Below, piece by piece: positions 7,777 to 15,751 of a DNA stretch of 64,000 nt (positions within the stretch are counted from its first letter, which is position 1; every line of letters starts with the position of its first letter). The notes under the pieces were generated by a model that was not told the DNA's origin, ran no database searches, and saw nothing but the letters and a program-made list of their open reading frames with translations. The DNA lies in assembly GCF_007997155.1 (NCBI RefSeq), contig NZ_VORT01000014.1, positions 1 through 64,000 on the forward strand. The letters are read 5' to 3'. The DNA comes from Aequorivita antarctica (GTDB taxonomy: Bacteria > Bacteroidota > Bacteroidia > Flavobacteriales > Flavobacteriaceae). A program made the position numbers and the translations under genes.

Positions 7777-8352
7777 TTATTTCATTTCATATTTCCAATA
7801 CAAGTTGCTATATATTAAATAAGTAATTATTAATCTTTGCGTATCACTTTTAAAATCCACTTCATTAACTAATTCAGTTAATATTTCTGAATTCGGATAT
7901 GAATTATATTGGACTTTATCTTTTGTTGTTAAAATGTATTCGTAATGTTCTTGGTTCTTGAATGAACTCATAACACAATCATAAAATAATTCTTCAAAAA
8001 ACAATGAGGTCATCAAATTGTTCTCTATAAAATGATTATCATAATTAAATTCGAAAAACTCTTTCTTGAGAAAATCAGTTTTGTCAATATTTGATATTAG
8101 AGACAAATAATCTTTTTTGTTAATTCCAGAAAGCAATTTTCCGTTTTCCAAATAGTTTTCAAATTTTTTAATCGAATCAAACACATTAACTGATTTTGCA
8201 AATTCCGATTCCGATGTGTTTGGACGGTAAAATATTCCCCTTTCAAACGTTTTGGTGTTAATGCAATTTTGGTATTCCGATTCTGACTCGGTTTTATTGG
8301 TTTTACACGAGAGAAGGAAAAGCGTAATTAATATTGATATTATATATTTCAA
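7777..8352 (-). CDS. Putative lipoprotein, unknown function (cassette-borne)
   Basis: 191 residues. MKYIISILITLFLLSC is a lipoprotein signal with the lipobox ending at C16, so the protein is probably anchored in the outer or inner membrane. The mature part is helical and acidic with many Phe, Tyr and Asn residues. I do not recognise a family. The gene fills the space between the repeat right arm (7741-7770) and the GTTGCTAAC word at 8379-8387. Confidence 0.6.
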   Translation of the reverse strand: MKYIISILITLFLLSCKTNKTESESEYQNCINTKTFERGIFYRPNTSESEFAKSVNVFDSIKKFENYLENGKLLSGINKKDYLSLISNIDKTDFLKKEFFEFNYDNHFIENNLMTSLFFEELFYDCVMSSFKNQEHYEYILTTKDKVQYNSYPNSEILTELVNEVDFKSDTQRLIITYLIYSNLYWKYEMK

Positions 8353-8378
8353 TTTTTGTGCGTGATTTTTTTCAGCTT

Positions 8379-8387
8379 GTTGCTAAC
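8379..8387. repeat. Cassette-boundary repeat, copy 4
   Basis: GTTGCTAAC, the exact complement of the GTTAGCAAC word that ends the 7639-7770 dyad, lies 27 bp before the start codon of the 7777-8352 lipoprotein gene and marks the other edge of its cassette. Confidence 0.45.
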
Positions 8388-8572
8388 TTGTTTATATCCC
8401 CAACTTTTATATGTTTATACCACTAATTCAGTTGGCTATATCCAAGTTTTAAGTTTTTTTACTTGGTGTATTTCCCAAATATACGAATTTACCCCTTCCA
8501 ACCCCTTTTATATATGTTCCAAACCACTACAGCACTGTAGCATACCTTAAAAAAGAATAGTCTGGTTTTTAT

Positions 8573-10630
8573 TTATAGCCCAATCCGCACCCGTGTATCC
8601 ACAGCCATGATTGCCCTTTGCGTGCCAATCAAGGGGTTGATGTCCATTTCCATAATTTCCGGGGCGGCTTCTACCAAAGCGGAAAGCCTTTGAATAATAT
8701 CCACAAATTGGTTTTCGTCCACACCCTCTTGGTCTCTCGCACCCTGAATCAATTTATAACCCCGAAGCGATTGCACCATTTTCTGTGCTTCTACTTTTGA
8801 GATGGGGCTCAATCCTGCAGCCACATCGTTTAGCACTTCTATAAAAATTCCGCCCAAACCACAAAGAATGGTGTGGTTGAAGCCAGGCTCTTTCATAACG
8901 CCCACAAACAGTTCTAGCCCCGCCAATTGTGGTTGCACCATAACCGCCGTAGCGGAATCTATTTTCATCAACAAATCAAAGGTTTCCGAAACTTCTTCTT
9001 TGGAAGATATATTCAGCACCACACCTTTAGCATCACTTTTGTGAAGCGGGCCAACCACTTTCATCACCACGGGAAATTCCATTGAATCCATCGCAGCGAG
9101 CAATTTTTCTTTTGAATTTTCAACAATTTCCATCACCCGTGGAATTCCTGCGGCGTCCAATAACTTTTCAGTTTGCTTAGCATTGAGATAGCCTTCTGGA
9201 ACATTATCAATAACGGAACGTATTTTTTCAACATCTATGTTTGGCAATGAAATTTGTTCCGAAATAGGTTCTGGCGTATTGAAAACCTGCGAAAGTGCTT
9301 TCCCCAAAACCACTTCATCCGGAAAATTAATATGTCCTTTTTTCAAAAACGATTGAATTTCGCGCTGTGCGTTCACCACGGATGGCAGCACGGGGAAAAT
9401 TGGCTTGCTGCAGATTTCCAATTTTACGCTCAAAACATTGTACACATTTTCAACGTCGAAAAGTCCGGGACTACCAAAAACCACGGCCATTGCGTCTATA
9501 TTTTCAAATTTGTGTTCACAGTAATCAATGATAATGCCCAGCTGTTCCGCCGTTCCCGTTGCCAAAAAATCTATGGGATTGCTGACGGACGAACCTGGAT
9601 AGAGGAACGATTTCAGCTTTTCGGCATCGGGCCCCGATATTTCTGGAACTTTCAACCCTCCCTTTGAAAGTTCATCGGCCAGCATTACCGCAGAACCACC
9701 TGCATGGGTAATAATGGCGATGTTTTTCCCAACCAATTTTTTATAGTTGAAAATGGAAGCCACGCTCAACAGTTGCTCGCGGCTGCTGCAATAAACAATT
9801 CCCGCCTTATTGAACAGCGCGCGCACCGTCATATCGCTGCTGGCAATGGCACCCGTATGCGAAGTGGCTGCACGGCTGCCCTCCGCGGTGCTTCCCGCTT
9901 TGATGGCCGCTATCTTTGCACCTTTTTTTATTAAGGAAGAAGCGTGTTTCAACAATTTTTTAGGGTTAGAAATGGTTTCCAGATAAAGCAATTTTATAAA
10001 TGAATCAATTTCTGGATTGAAGTGAATGTCCATATATTCCAGAATATCTTCAACGCCAGTCTGTGCTGCGTTTCCAACCGAAAATACATTTGCAAACGAA
10101 ACGCCCAACGCCATTCCAGCTTCCATAATAAAAACTGCGGTGGCGCCGGAACCTGAAATAAGGTCGCAACCCTTTGGATTAAATGGCGGAACTGGTGCTG
10201 TAAAAACGCCTTTGTAATGTTCGGTAATAACACCGATGCAGTTTGGGCCAATCAAACAACCTCCAACGCTTTCAACTGTTTGTGAGATTTCCTGTTCCCA
10301 CAGTTTTCCTTGTTCGTCACCTTCTCCAAAGCCTGCGGAAATGATAATGAATGCTTTGGTGTTTTTTTCTTCGGCCAGAATTTTTATAGTCTCAGGACAA
10401 AATTTGGCTGGAATAGCAAGTATGGCCAGTTCTGTTTTGGGAATATCCTTTACTTCCGAATAACTTTTTATACCCTGTACCTTTTCTTCTTTTGGGTTAA
10501 CAACGGACAAACTTCCACGGAAATCCCCGGAGATGATGTTTTTCAGCATATTGCCACCAGGTTTTTTAGCATCGTTGGAAGCGCCGATCACTACAATGGA
10601 TTTTGGATTGAGCAGTTGTTTGTTTACCAT
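8573..10630 (-). CDS. ADP-forming acetate (acyl)-CoA ligase, alpha-beta fusion
   Basis: 685 residues. CoA-binding Rossmann domain (about 5-130), succinyl-CoA-ligase-like flavodoxin region (about 150-440) with the phosphohistidine H258 in ATSHTGAIASS, and a C-terminal ATP-grasp domain (about 465-683). Such enzymes convert acyl-CoA + ADP + Pi to acid + ATP + CoA, giving substrate-level ATP when respiration is limited, and can run in reverse. It is divergent from norC2; a TAATTTCG -7-like octamer on its strand lies 33 bp from the shared Crp/Fnr box. Acetate is the likely but unproven substrate. Confidence 0.85.
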   Translation of the reverse strand: MVNKQLLNPKSIVVIGASNDAKKPGGNMLKNIISGDFRGSLSVVNPKEEKVQGIKSYSEVKDIPKTELAILAIPAKFCPETIKILAEEKNTKAFIIISAGFGEGDEQGKLWEQEISQTVESVGGCLIGPNCIGVITEHYKGVFTAPVPPFNPKGCDLISGSGATAVFIMEAGMALGVSFANVFSVGNAAQTGVEDILEYMDIHFNPEIDSFIKLLYLETISNPKKLLKHASSLIKKGAKIAAIKAGSTAEGSRAATSHTGAIASSDMTVRALFNKAGIVYCSSREQLLSVASIFNYKKLVGKNIAIITHAGGSAVMLADELSKGGLKVPEISGPDAEKLKSFLYPGSSVSNPIDFLATGTAEQLGIIIDYCEHKFENIDAMAVVFGSPGLFDVENVYNVLSVKLEICSKPIFPVLPSVVNAQREIQSFLKKGHINFPDEVVLGKALSQVFNTPEPISEQISLPNIDVEKIRSVIDNVPEGYLNAKQTEKLLDAAGIPRVMEIVENSKEKLLAAMDSMEFPVVMKVVGPLHKSDAKGVVLNISSKEEVSETFDLLMKIDSATAVMVQPQLAGLELFVGVMKEPGFNHTILCGLGGIFIEVLNDVAAGLSPISKVEAQKMVQSLRGYKLIQGARDQEGVDENQFVDIIQRLSALVEAAPEIMEMDINPLIGTQRAIMAVDTRVRIGL

Positions 10631-10719
10631 ACTTGAGAAAAAATTAAAACGAAATAGAAACCGAAATCAAAATCGCCTGCTCGCTAGAGGAGGGAAATCG
10701 ACTCAATATCGAAGGTAAG

Positions 10720-10793
10720 CGAAATTAAAAGATACTTCCGTCTTAAAAACTGATAAAAGTCATATTTTCAGCAATTGTGAAAAGGTATTTTTA
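10720..10793. promoter_or_regulatory. Bidirectional Crp/Fnr-type promoter between acyl-CoA ligase and norC2
   Basis: TGATAAAAGTCA at 10751-10762. Towards norC2, TATTTTTA (10786-10793) is centred exactly 33 bp from the box centre; towards the ligase, the complement TAATTTCG (10720-10727) is also centred exactly 33 bp away. Both resemble TAnnTTTG with one mismatch. The geometry suggests that one bound activator serves both genes; this is inferred. Confidence 0.65.
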
Positions 10794-10815
10794 GCATCAA
10801 TTATGGTATTTCGAA

Positions 10816-11247
10816 ATGTACACTAATTCAAGACCTTACATTTTTGTAATTGCAATTTTGCTAACGCTTTTTGGTATTTACAACTATGTTGTTTATAACA
10901 CCAACGGCTATGTGGCTGCTGAAAAATTATCCCCTTTGGCGGTAAAAGGCCAGCAGTTGTTTCAGAATAACCGTTGCTGGTCGTGCCATCAACTGTACGG
11001 TTTGGGCGGGTATTTAGGACCTGACCTCACGAATGTTTATTCAAACGAAAATAAAGGTCCGCTGTACATTAAAGCGTTTTTGAATAGCAGCGTAAAAAGT
11101 ATGCCGCAGTTTAATTTTTTGGAAGAAGAAAAAGATGCTTTGGTACAATATCTGAAACAGGTGGATGAAACAGGAATCTATCCCAACTACGACGCCGAAA
11201 TTGAAGCCACGGGTTGGGTGAAACTAAAGTATCGAAATGAAAAGTAA
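10816..11247 (+). CDS. NorC-like membrane-anchored cytochrome c (second copy)
   Basis: 143 residues. N-terminal anchor (about 7-25) and one cytochrome c domain with CWSCH (C54, C57, H58) and probable distal ligand M96. Same plan as NorC at 1487-1933 but distant in sequence. It overlaps the following NorB-like gene by 11 bp, so the two are surely a pair. Presumed electron donor to that subunit. A Crp/Fnr-type box is centred about 60 bp upstream of the ATG. Confidence 0.85.
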   Translation: MYTNSRPYIFVIAILLTLFGIYNYVVYNTNGYVAAEKLSPLAVKGQQLFQNNRCWSCHQLYGLGGYLGPDLTNVYSNENKGPLYIKAFLNSSVKSMPQFNFLEEEKDALVQYLKQVDETGIYPNYDAEIEATGWVKLKYRNEK

Positions 11248-12565
11248 GGCCCCAATTTATTTTCTGCTTTTCGCCATGGTAGCCCTGTTTATGGGAATGT
11301 TTTTTGGATTGACGGCTTCATTTCAATATTTAATGCCTGAATTTTTAAAAGAACAAATCCCCTTTTCAAAACTGCGCCCTTTTCACGTTACTTCGGTCAT
11401 TTCATGGATTGTGCTTTGCGCCACGGGCAGTATTTATTTTTTTCTCACTTATGTAGAAAAATTCAAACTCTTTTCGCCTTTGATGGCGAAGATTCATTTC
11501 ATCATTTTTCTTTTAACAGGTATTGCCATTTACTTTTCGTTTGCATTTGATTATACCGAAGGAAGAGAGTATTTTGCCTTTGCACCAATTTTGATAATTC
11601 CAATTTTAATAGGTTGGGTTTTCTTCGGAATAAATTACTTCAAAACGCTTTATAAAAACGTAAAAGGCTGGCCGGTACATTACTGGATGTGGGGCACAGG
11701 CATTGTTTTTATGTGCTACCATTTGATGGAGGCGCATTTTTGGCTTTTCAATTTTTTTAGGTTGAATTTTATCAAAGATTTTTCCGTCCAATGGAAATCA
11801 ACGGGTTCTTTCACGGGTTCGTGGAATATGCTGGTTTATGGAATTTCAATTTATTTGATGTCCAAAATAAAGAAGGACAGCAATGTGGCTACAAACAAAA
11901 CCGCTTTTTTCTTCTACTTTTTGGGACTCACCAATTTAATGTTCGGTTGGGCGCATCATACATATTTGTTGCCAACACAACCTTGGATTCGATATGTTGC
12001 TTACGCAATAAGTATGACGGAATGGATTGTTTTGGCCTCGATTATTTACAACTGGAAACGCTCGGTTTTAAAAGTTGAAAAGGATATTAATCCAATGGCC
12101 TATCGGTTTTTACTGGCAACGGATTTTTGGGTTTTTATAAACGTCATACTCGCATTATTGTTTTCCATTCCCGCCATCAATTTCTTTACGCACGGTACGC
12201 ATATTACGGTGGCACATTCTATGGGAACTACTATAGGTATTAACACTACCATACTTTTTTCGGCCTTGTTTTTTATCGTTCACCAGCTGTATCCAGATTT
12301 TAAAACAGATAGAAAATGGGTAAAAAGAGGCTTTGTTTCTTTCAATATTTCACTATTTATATTTTTTGTTTCCCTCATAATTGCCGGAGCTAAAAGAAGC
12401 TATTGGATGTATGTTTCTAAAGACGGATTGTTTTCTGAAATGCAGGATTCGCTCATCCCTTATTACATTTCATTTTTCATTTTTGGAATAGGAATTTTCA
12501 TTTCCCTTTTAATAGTTGCCTTCCCAATTTTCAAAGCTTTTCTTCAAAAAATTAAACCCTCATAA
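11237..12565 (+). CDS. Divergent NorB-like heme-copper oxidase subunit with altered metal sites
   Basis: 442 residues, about 12 helices, aligning along its length with the NorB at 2027-3376. Kept: H50 (TM2, low-spin heme), H240 and H241 (TM7 FeB pair), H319 and H327 (TM10; H327 is the heme b3 ligand). Changed: the TM6 segment WKSTGSFTGSWNM puts Thr, Thr and Asn where NorB has H187, E191 and E195, and TM10 reads AHSMG so M329 replaces the low-spin heme His. Extra His and Glu (H162, E165, H167) sit in the preceding helix. The altered sites make ordinary NO reduction doubtful; a sensor, electron-transfer or new gas-reactive role is possible. It is followed directly by nadA. Confidence 0.8.
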   Translation: MKSKAPIYFLLFAMVALFMGMFFGLTASFQYLMPEFLKEQIPFSKLRPFHVTSVISWIVLCATGSIYFFLTYVEKFKLFSPLMAKIHFIIFLLTGIAIYFSFAFDYTEGREYFAFAPILIIPILIGWVFFGINYFKTLYKNVKGWPVHYWMWGTGIVFMCYHLMEAHFWLFNFFRLNFIKDFSVQWKSTGSFTGSWNMLVYGISIYLMSKIKKDSNVATNKTAFFFYFLGLTNLMFGWAHHTYLLPTQPWIRYVAYAISMTEWIVLASIIYNWKRSVLKVEKDINPMAYRFLLATDFWVFINVILALLFSIPAINFFTHGTHITVAHSMGTTIGINTTILFSALFFIVHQLYPDFKTDRKWVKRGFVSFNISLFIFFVSLIIAGAKRSYWMYVSKDGLFSEMQDSLIPYYISFFIFGIGIFISLLIVAFPIFKAFLQKIKPS

Positions 12566-13492
12566 ATGGATTTACATCAAAAAATAACGGAGTTAAAAAA
12601 GCAGAAAAATGCCGTCATCCTCGCGCATTATTACCAAGTACCCGAAATTCAGGAAGTGGCGGATTATGTTGGCGACAGTTTGGGTCTTTCACAAAAAGCG
12701 GCTGAAACAGATGCAGAAATCATTGTTTTTGCCGGCGTTCATTTTATGGCTGAAACCGCCAAGATATTGAACCCTAACAAAAAAGTCTTGTTGCCGGATT
12801 TGATGGCTGGTTGTTCCCTGGCAGATTCTTGCCCAGCAGATGTGTTTCGGAAATTAGTTGAGGCCCATCCAGGTTATACGGTGATTACCTATGTTAATTG
12901 CTCTGCGGAAGTAAAAGCTTTAAGCGATATTATTTGCACGTCCTCCAATGCAGAGAAAATTGTAAATTCCGTCCCGAAAGACGTCCCAATTATTTTTGCA
13001 CCCGATAAAAATCTGGGAAAATATATACAGAAAAAAACCAGAAGAAAAATGCTGCTCTGGGATGGGGCTTGCATTGTGCACGAAGCATTTTCAATAGATA
13101 AACTTTTGAAATTGTACAAAGAAAATCCCGGTTCAAAAATAATTGCGCATCCTGAAAGTGAAAGCCACATTTTAGAAACAGCGACCTATGTTGGTTCCAC
13201 GGCTGGAATGATAGATTATGTGAAAAAACATCCTTCTGAAAAATTTATAGTTGCCACCGAAGCTGGAATTCTTCATAAAATGCAACAACAAGTACCGCAA
13301 GCTGTGTTGATTCCTGCTCCAGCGGAAGAGGACAATACGTGCGCTTGCAGCGAATGTGCTTTTATGAAGATGAACACTTTGCAAAAATTGTACGACTGTC
13401 TGCTGAACGAATCCCCGCAGATAGAAGTTTCCGAAGAAATACGAAAAAAAGCCATTCTGCCCATTGAACGGATGCTTGAATTATCGAAATAA
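12566..13492 (+). CDS. nadA: Quinolinate synthase NadA
   Basis: 308 residues, starting at the base after the NorB-like stop codon. Three NadA-type [4Fe-4S] Cys candidates are C83 (AGCSLAD), C169 (WDGACIVHE) and a Cys of the TCACSECAF cluster near 257-263; HYYQVPEIQ near 21 and GDSLGLS near 36 are also typical. Condenses iminoaspartate with dihydroxyacetone phosphate to quinolinate for NAD synthesis. The cluster is sensitive to oxygen and NO, which may explain its place behind an NO-related pair. It overlaps nadB by one base. Confidence 0.93.
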   Translation: MDLHQKITELKKQKNAVILAHYYQVPEIQEVADYVGDSLGLSQKAAETDAEIIVFAGVHFMAETAKILNPNKKVLLPDLMAGCSLADSCPADVFRKLVEAHPGYTVITYVNCSAEVKALSDIICTSSNAEKIVNSVPKDVPIIFAPDKNLGKYIQKKTRRKMLLWDGACIVHEAFSIDKLLKLYKENPGSKIIAHPESESHILETATYVGSTAGMIDYVKKHPSEKFIVATEAGILHKMQQQVPQAVLIPAPAEEDNTCACSECAFMKMNTLQKLYDCLLNESPQIEVSEEIRKKAILPIERMLELSK

Positions 13493-15063
13493 TGAAGGAG
13501 ACCAATTTTTTAATTATCGGTTCAGGAGCTGCGGGTTTAACGCTTGCAGTGAAACTTGCCGAAAAATTTCCAAAGAAAAAAATAACGATTGTAACCAAAG
13601 CCCACCAATCAGAATCGAACACCAAATATGCCCAAGGTGGCGTGGCGGCGGTCTTTGATTTAAAGGAAGATTCATTTCAAAAACATATTGAAGACACGCT
13701 TATTGCTGGCGACGGACTTTGCGACAAATCCGTTGTTGAAATGGTAATAAAGGAAGGCCCCAAAAGATTGAAGGAGCTGATGGAATGGGGCGCCAATTTT
13801 GATACCGATGCAAATGGCGAATTCACTTTGGGTAGGGAAGGGGGGCATTCCGAATTTAGGGTGATTCATCATAAGGATACCACTGGAAACGAAATTGAAC
13901 GCACGCTTTTGGAACGTACCAATCGTTTGCAAAACATTACCCTGCTTCCACATCATTTCGCAATAGATTTAATTACCGAACATCATTTAAATACTAGTAA
14001 AAATGAAGAGATTTCGTGTTACGGAGCTTATGTTTTGGACCAGATTTCGGGAAGCATTTTTACTATAAAAGCAGATTGCACTACGCTTGCTTCTGGCGGA
14101 ATGGGGCAAGTTTATGGTCACACTACTAATCCCACAGTTGCCACAGGTGATGGTATTGCAATGGCATATCGTGCAAAGGCTCGCATACAAAACATGGAGT
14201 TTATCCAGTTTCACCCAACGGCATTTTACGATGGAAATAACGGGGCTTCCTTTTTGATTTCTGAGGCTGTTCGTGGGTTTGGAGCTTTTCTTCGAAATAA
14301 AAATGGCGAACGGTTTATGTTGAATTATGACGGACGAGGCGAATTGGCTTCCCGTGATATCGTTTCGCGCGCTATAGATTCCGAAATGAAAAAATCGGGT
14401 GATGATTGCGTTTATTTGGACTGTACCCATCTTGATTTTGAAGAATTCAAAAAGCATTTTCCAAATATTTTTGAAACCTGTTTTCAAAGAAACATTGACG
14501 TTTCAAAAGATTGGATTCCGGTAGTGCCGGCATCACATTACTTATGTGGCGGAGTTGTTGTCGACATGGACGGAAAAACTTCGTTGAAAAATCTTTTTGC
14601 CTGTGGAGAGTGTTCATACACAGGTTTGCATGGGGCCAATCGATTGGCATCCAACTCATTGCTTGAAGCCTTAGTTTATGCCGACTGTATTTTTAATTAT
14701 CTCTGTAATCATATGCCTTTACAGGCGACCAAAGCCATCCCTGAATGGAACGATGAGGGTACAATTTTGTTAAACGCTTCAGAAACCCTTCAACGAAAAA
14801 CTGAGGAATTGCAGCAGTTGATGCGAAGGTTTGCAGGTGTTGTGCGCAACAATGATGATTTGAAAACGGCTTCCCTCCAATTGGAGAAATTATATTTTGA
14901 AACCGAATTCCTTTATCAAAAGCACAAGCTCAACACGGCACTTTCCCAACTTAGGAATATGGTAAATGTGGCACATTTGATTATTCAGCAATCCTTAAAA
15001 AGAAAAGAAAACTGCGGTGGATTTTACAACGAAGATTACGAAAAAATAAAAGAAATAATATGA
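13492..15063 (+). CDS. nadB: L-aspartate oxidase NadB
   Basis: 523 residues. N-terminal FAD-binding GSGAAGLTLAVKLAE (about 9-23), the substrate and flavin segments common to fumarate reductase-type flavoproteins, and HGANRLASNSLLEA near residues 380-393. Oxidises L-aspartate to iminoaspartate with oxygen, or fumarate when oxygen is absent, and hands it to NadA. Overlaps nadA by one base and the next gene by four, so the three are translationally coupled. Confidence 0.94.
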   Translation: MKETNFLIIGSGAAGLTLAVKLAEKFPKKKITIVTKAHQSESNTKYAQGGVAAVFDLKEDSFQKHIEDTLIAGDGLCDKSVVEMVIKEGPKRLKELMEWGANFDTDANGEFTLGREGGHSEFRVIHHKDTTGNEIERTLLERTNRLQNITLLPHHFAIDLITEHHLNTSKNEEISCYGAYVLDQISGSIFTIKADCTTLASGGMGQVYGHTTNPTVATGDGIAMAYRAKARIQNMEFIQFHPTAFYDGNNGASFLISEAVRGFGAFLRNKNGERFMLNYDGRGELASRDIVSRAIDSEMKKSGDDCVYLDCTHLDFEEFKKHFPNIFETCFQRNIDVSKDWIPVVPASHYLCGGVVVDMDGKTSLKNLFACGECSYTGLHGANRLASNSLLEALVYADCIFNYLCNHMPLQATKAIPEWNDEGTILLNASETLQRKTEELQQLMRRFAGVVRNNDDLKTASLQLEKLYFETEFLYQKHKLNTALSQLRNMVNVAHLIIQQSLKRKENCGGFYNEDYEKIKEII

Positions 15064-15665
15064 AGACTTTAATAGAAAACGCAGTAATAAAAGCAATGGA
15101 TTATTCCGGTTACAACTTGCTTTTCAAACAATTGGTGGAAGAGGGCAGAACTACTGGAGAGCAAACCCCGGAAAAAATAAACTATACAAAATTGAATTTT
15201 AGCAGAACAAAACGTCTGGACAAAACCGCTGAAATTCCGGAAGAGAGTATTGATGCTTTCAAAAGTATTTCTGAAAAACAAACTTGGCTGGTGATCAGCG
15301 AGCCTTGGTGCGGCGATGCCGCGCAAACGCTTCCTTTTTTGAACAAGATTTCGCAACTTACCGAAAACATCGAATTAAAAATTGTACTTCGCGATGAAAA
15401 TCCTGAATTTATGGATAAATTTCTTACCAATGGCTCGCAGTCCATTCCGGTGGTTATTATGCTTGATGAAGATTTTAACGTGTTTCAAACTTTTGGTCCA
15501 CGTTCCACAAATGCTACAAAGTTGGTGAATGATTACAAAGCACAACATGGAAAAATTGATGATACTTTTAAGGAAATGCTACAGGTTTGGTACAATACTG
15601 ATAAAGGGGTTTCTATTGTAAATGATATTTTGGAAACGATTCTTACTACAAAAGATACTTTCTGA
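15060..15665 (+). CDS. Thioredoxin-fold protein with single-Cys WCGD motif
   Basis: 201 residues, cytoplasmic. A thioredoxin-like domain (about 73-175) carries PWCGD (W82-D86 region, Cys at 84) in place of the usual CxxC, and a cis-Pro segment SIPVVIML. It belongs with the Thioredoxin_9-type proteins, whose role is unclear. ATGA overlap with nadB puts it in the norC2-norB2-nadAB operon. Its TGA stop codon forms the first half of the next Crp/Fnr-type box. Confidence 0.8.
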   Translation: MKTLIENAVIKAMDYSGYNLLFKQLVEEGRTTGEQTPEKINYTKLNFSRTKRLDKTAEIPEESIDAFKSISEKQTWLVISEPWCGDAAQTLPFLNKISQLTENIELKIVLRDENPEFMDKFLTNGSQSIPVVIMLDEDFNVFQTFGPRSTNATKLVNDYKAQHGKIDDTFKEMLQVWYNTDKGVSIVNDILETILTTKDTF

Positions 15666-15705
15666 CAATTATCATTTTTATGAAATTATAATTATCCCAC
15701 CTTTG
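15663..15705 (+). promoter_or_regulatory. Crp/Fnr-type box plus -7 element for the acetyl-CoA hydrolase
   Basis: TGACAATTATCA at 15663-15674, whose TGA is the stop codon of the preceding gene. CACCTTTG at 15698-15705 is centred exactly 33 bp from the box centre and matches TAnnTTTG except for the first base. Confidence 0.65.
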
Positions 15706-15751
15706 TATCATCATTCTCCAAAGCCTTGGTGACGGAGTAAAAAATTAAATT

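Noticed and set aside
11237-12565. Nitric oxide dismutase (Nod) for the NorB-like protein
   Set aside because: Nod is a single-chain qNOR relative; this protein has a separate cytochrome c partner, keeps both TM7 His residues and shows a different set of substitutions.
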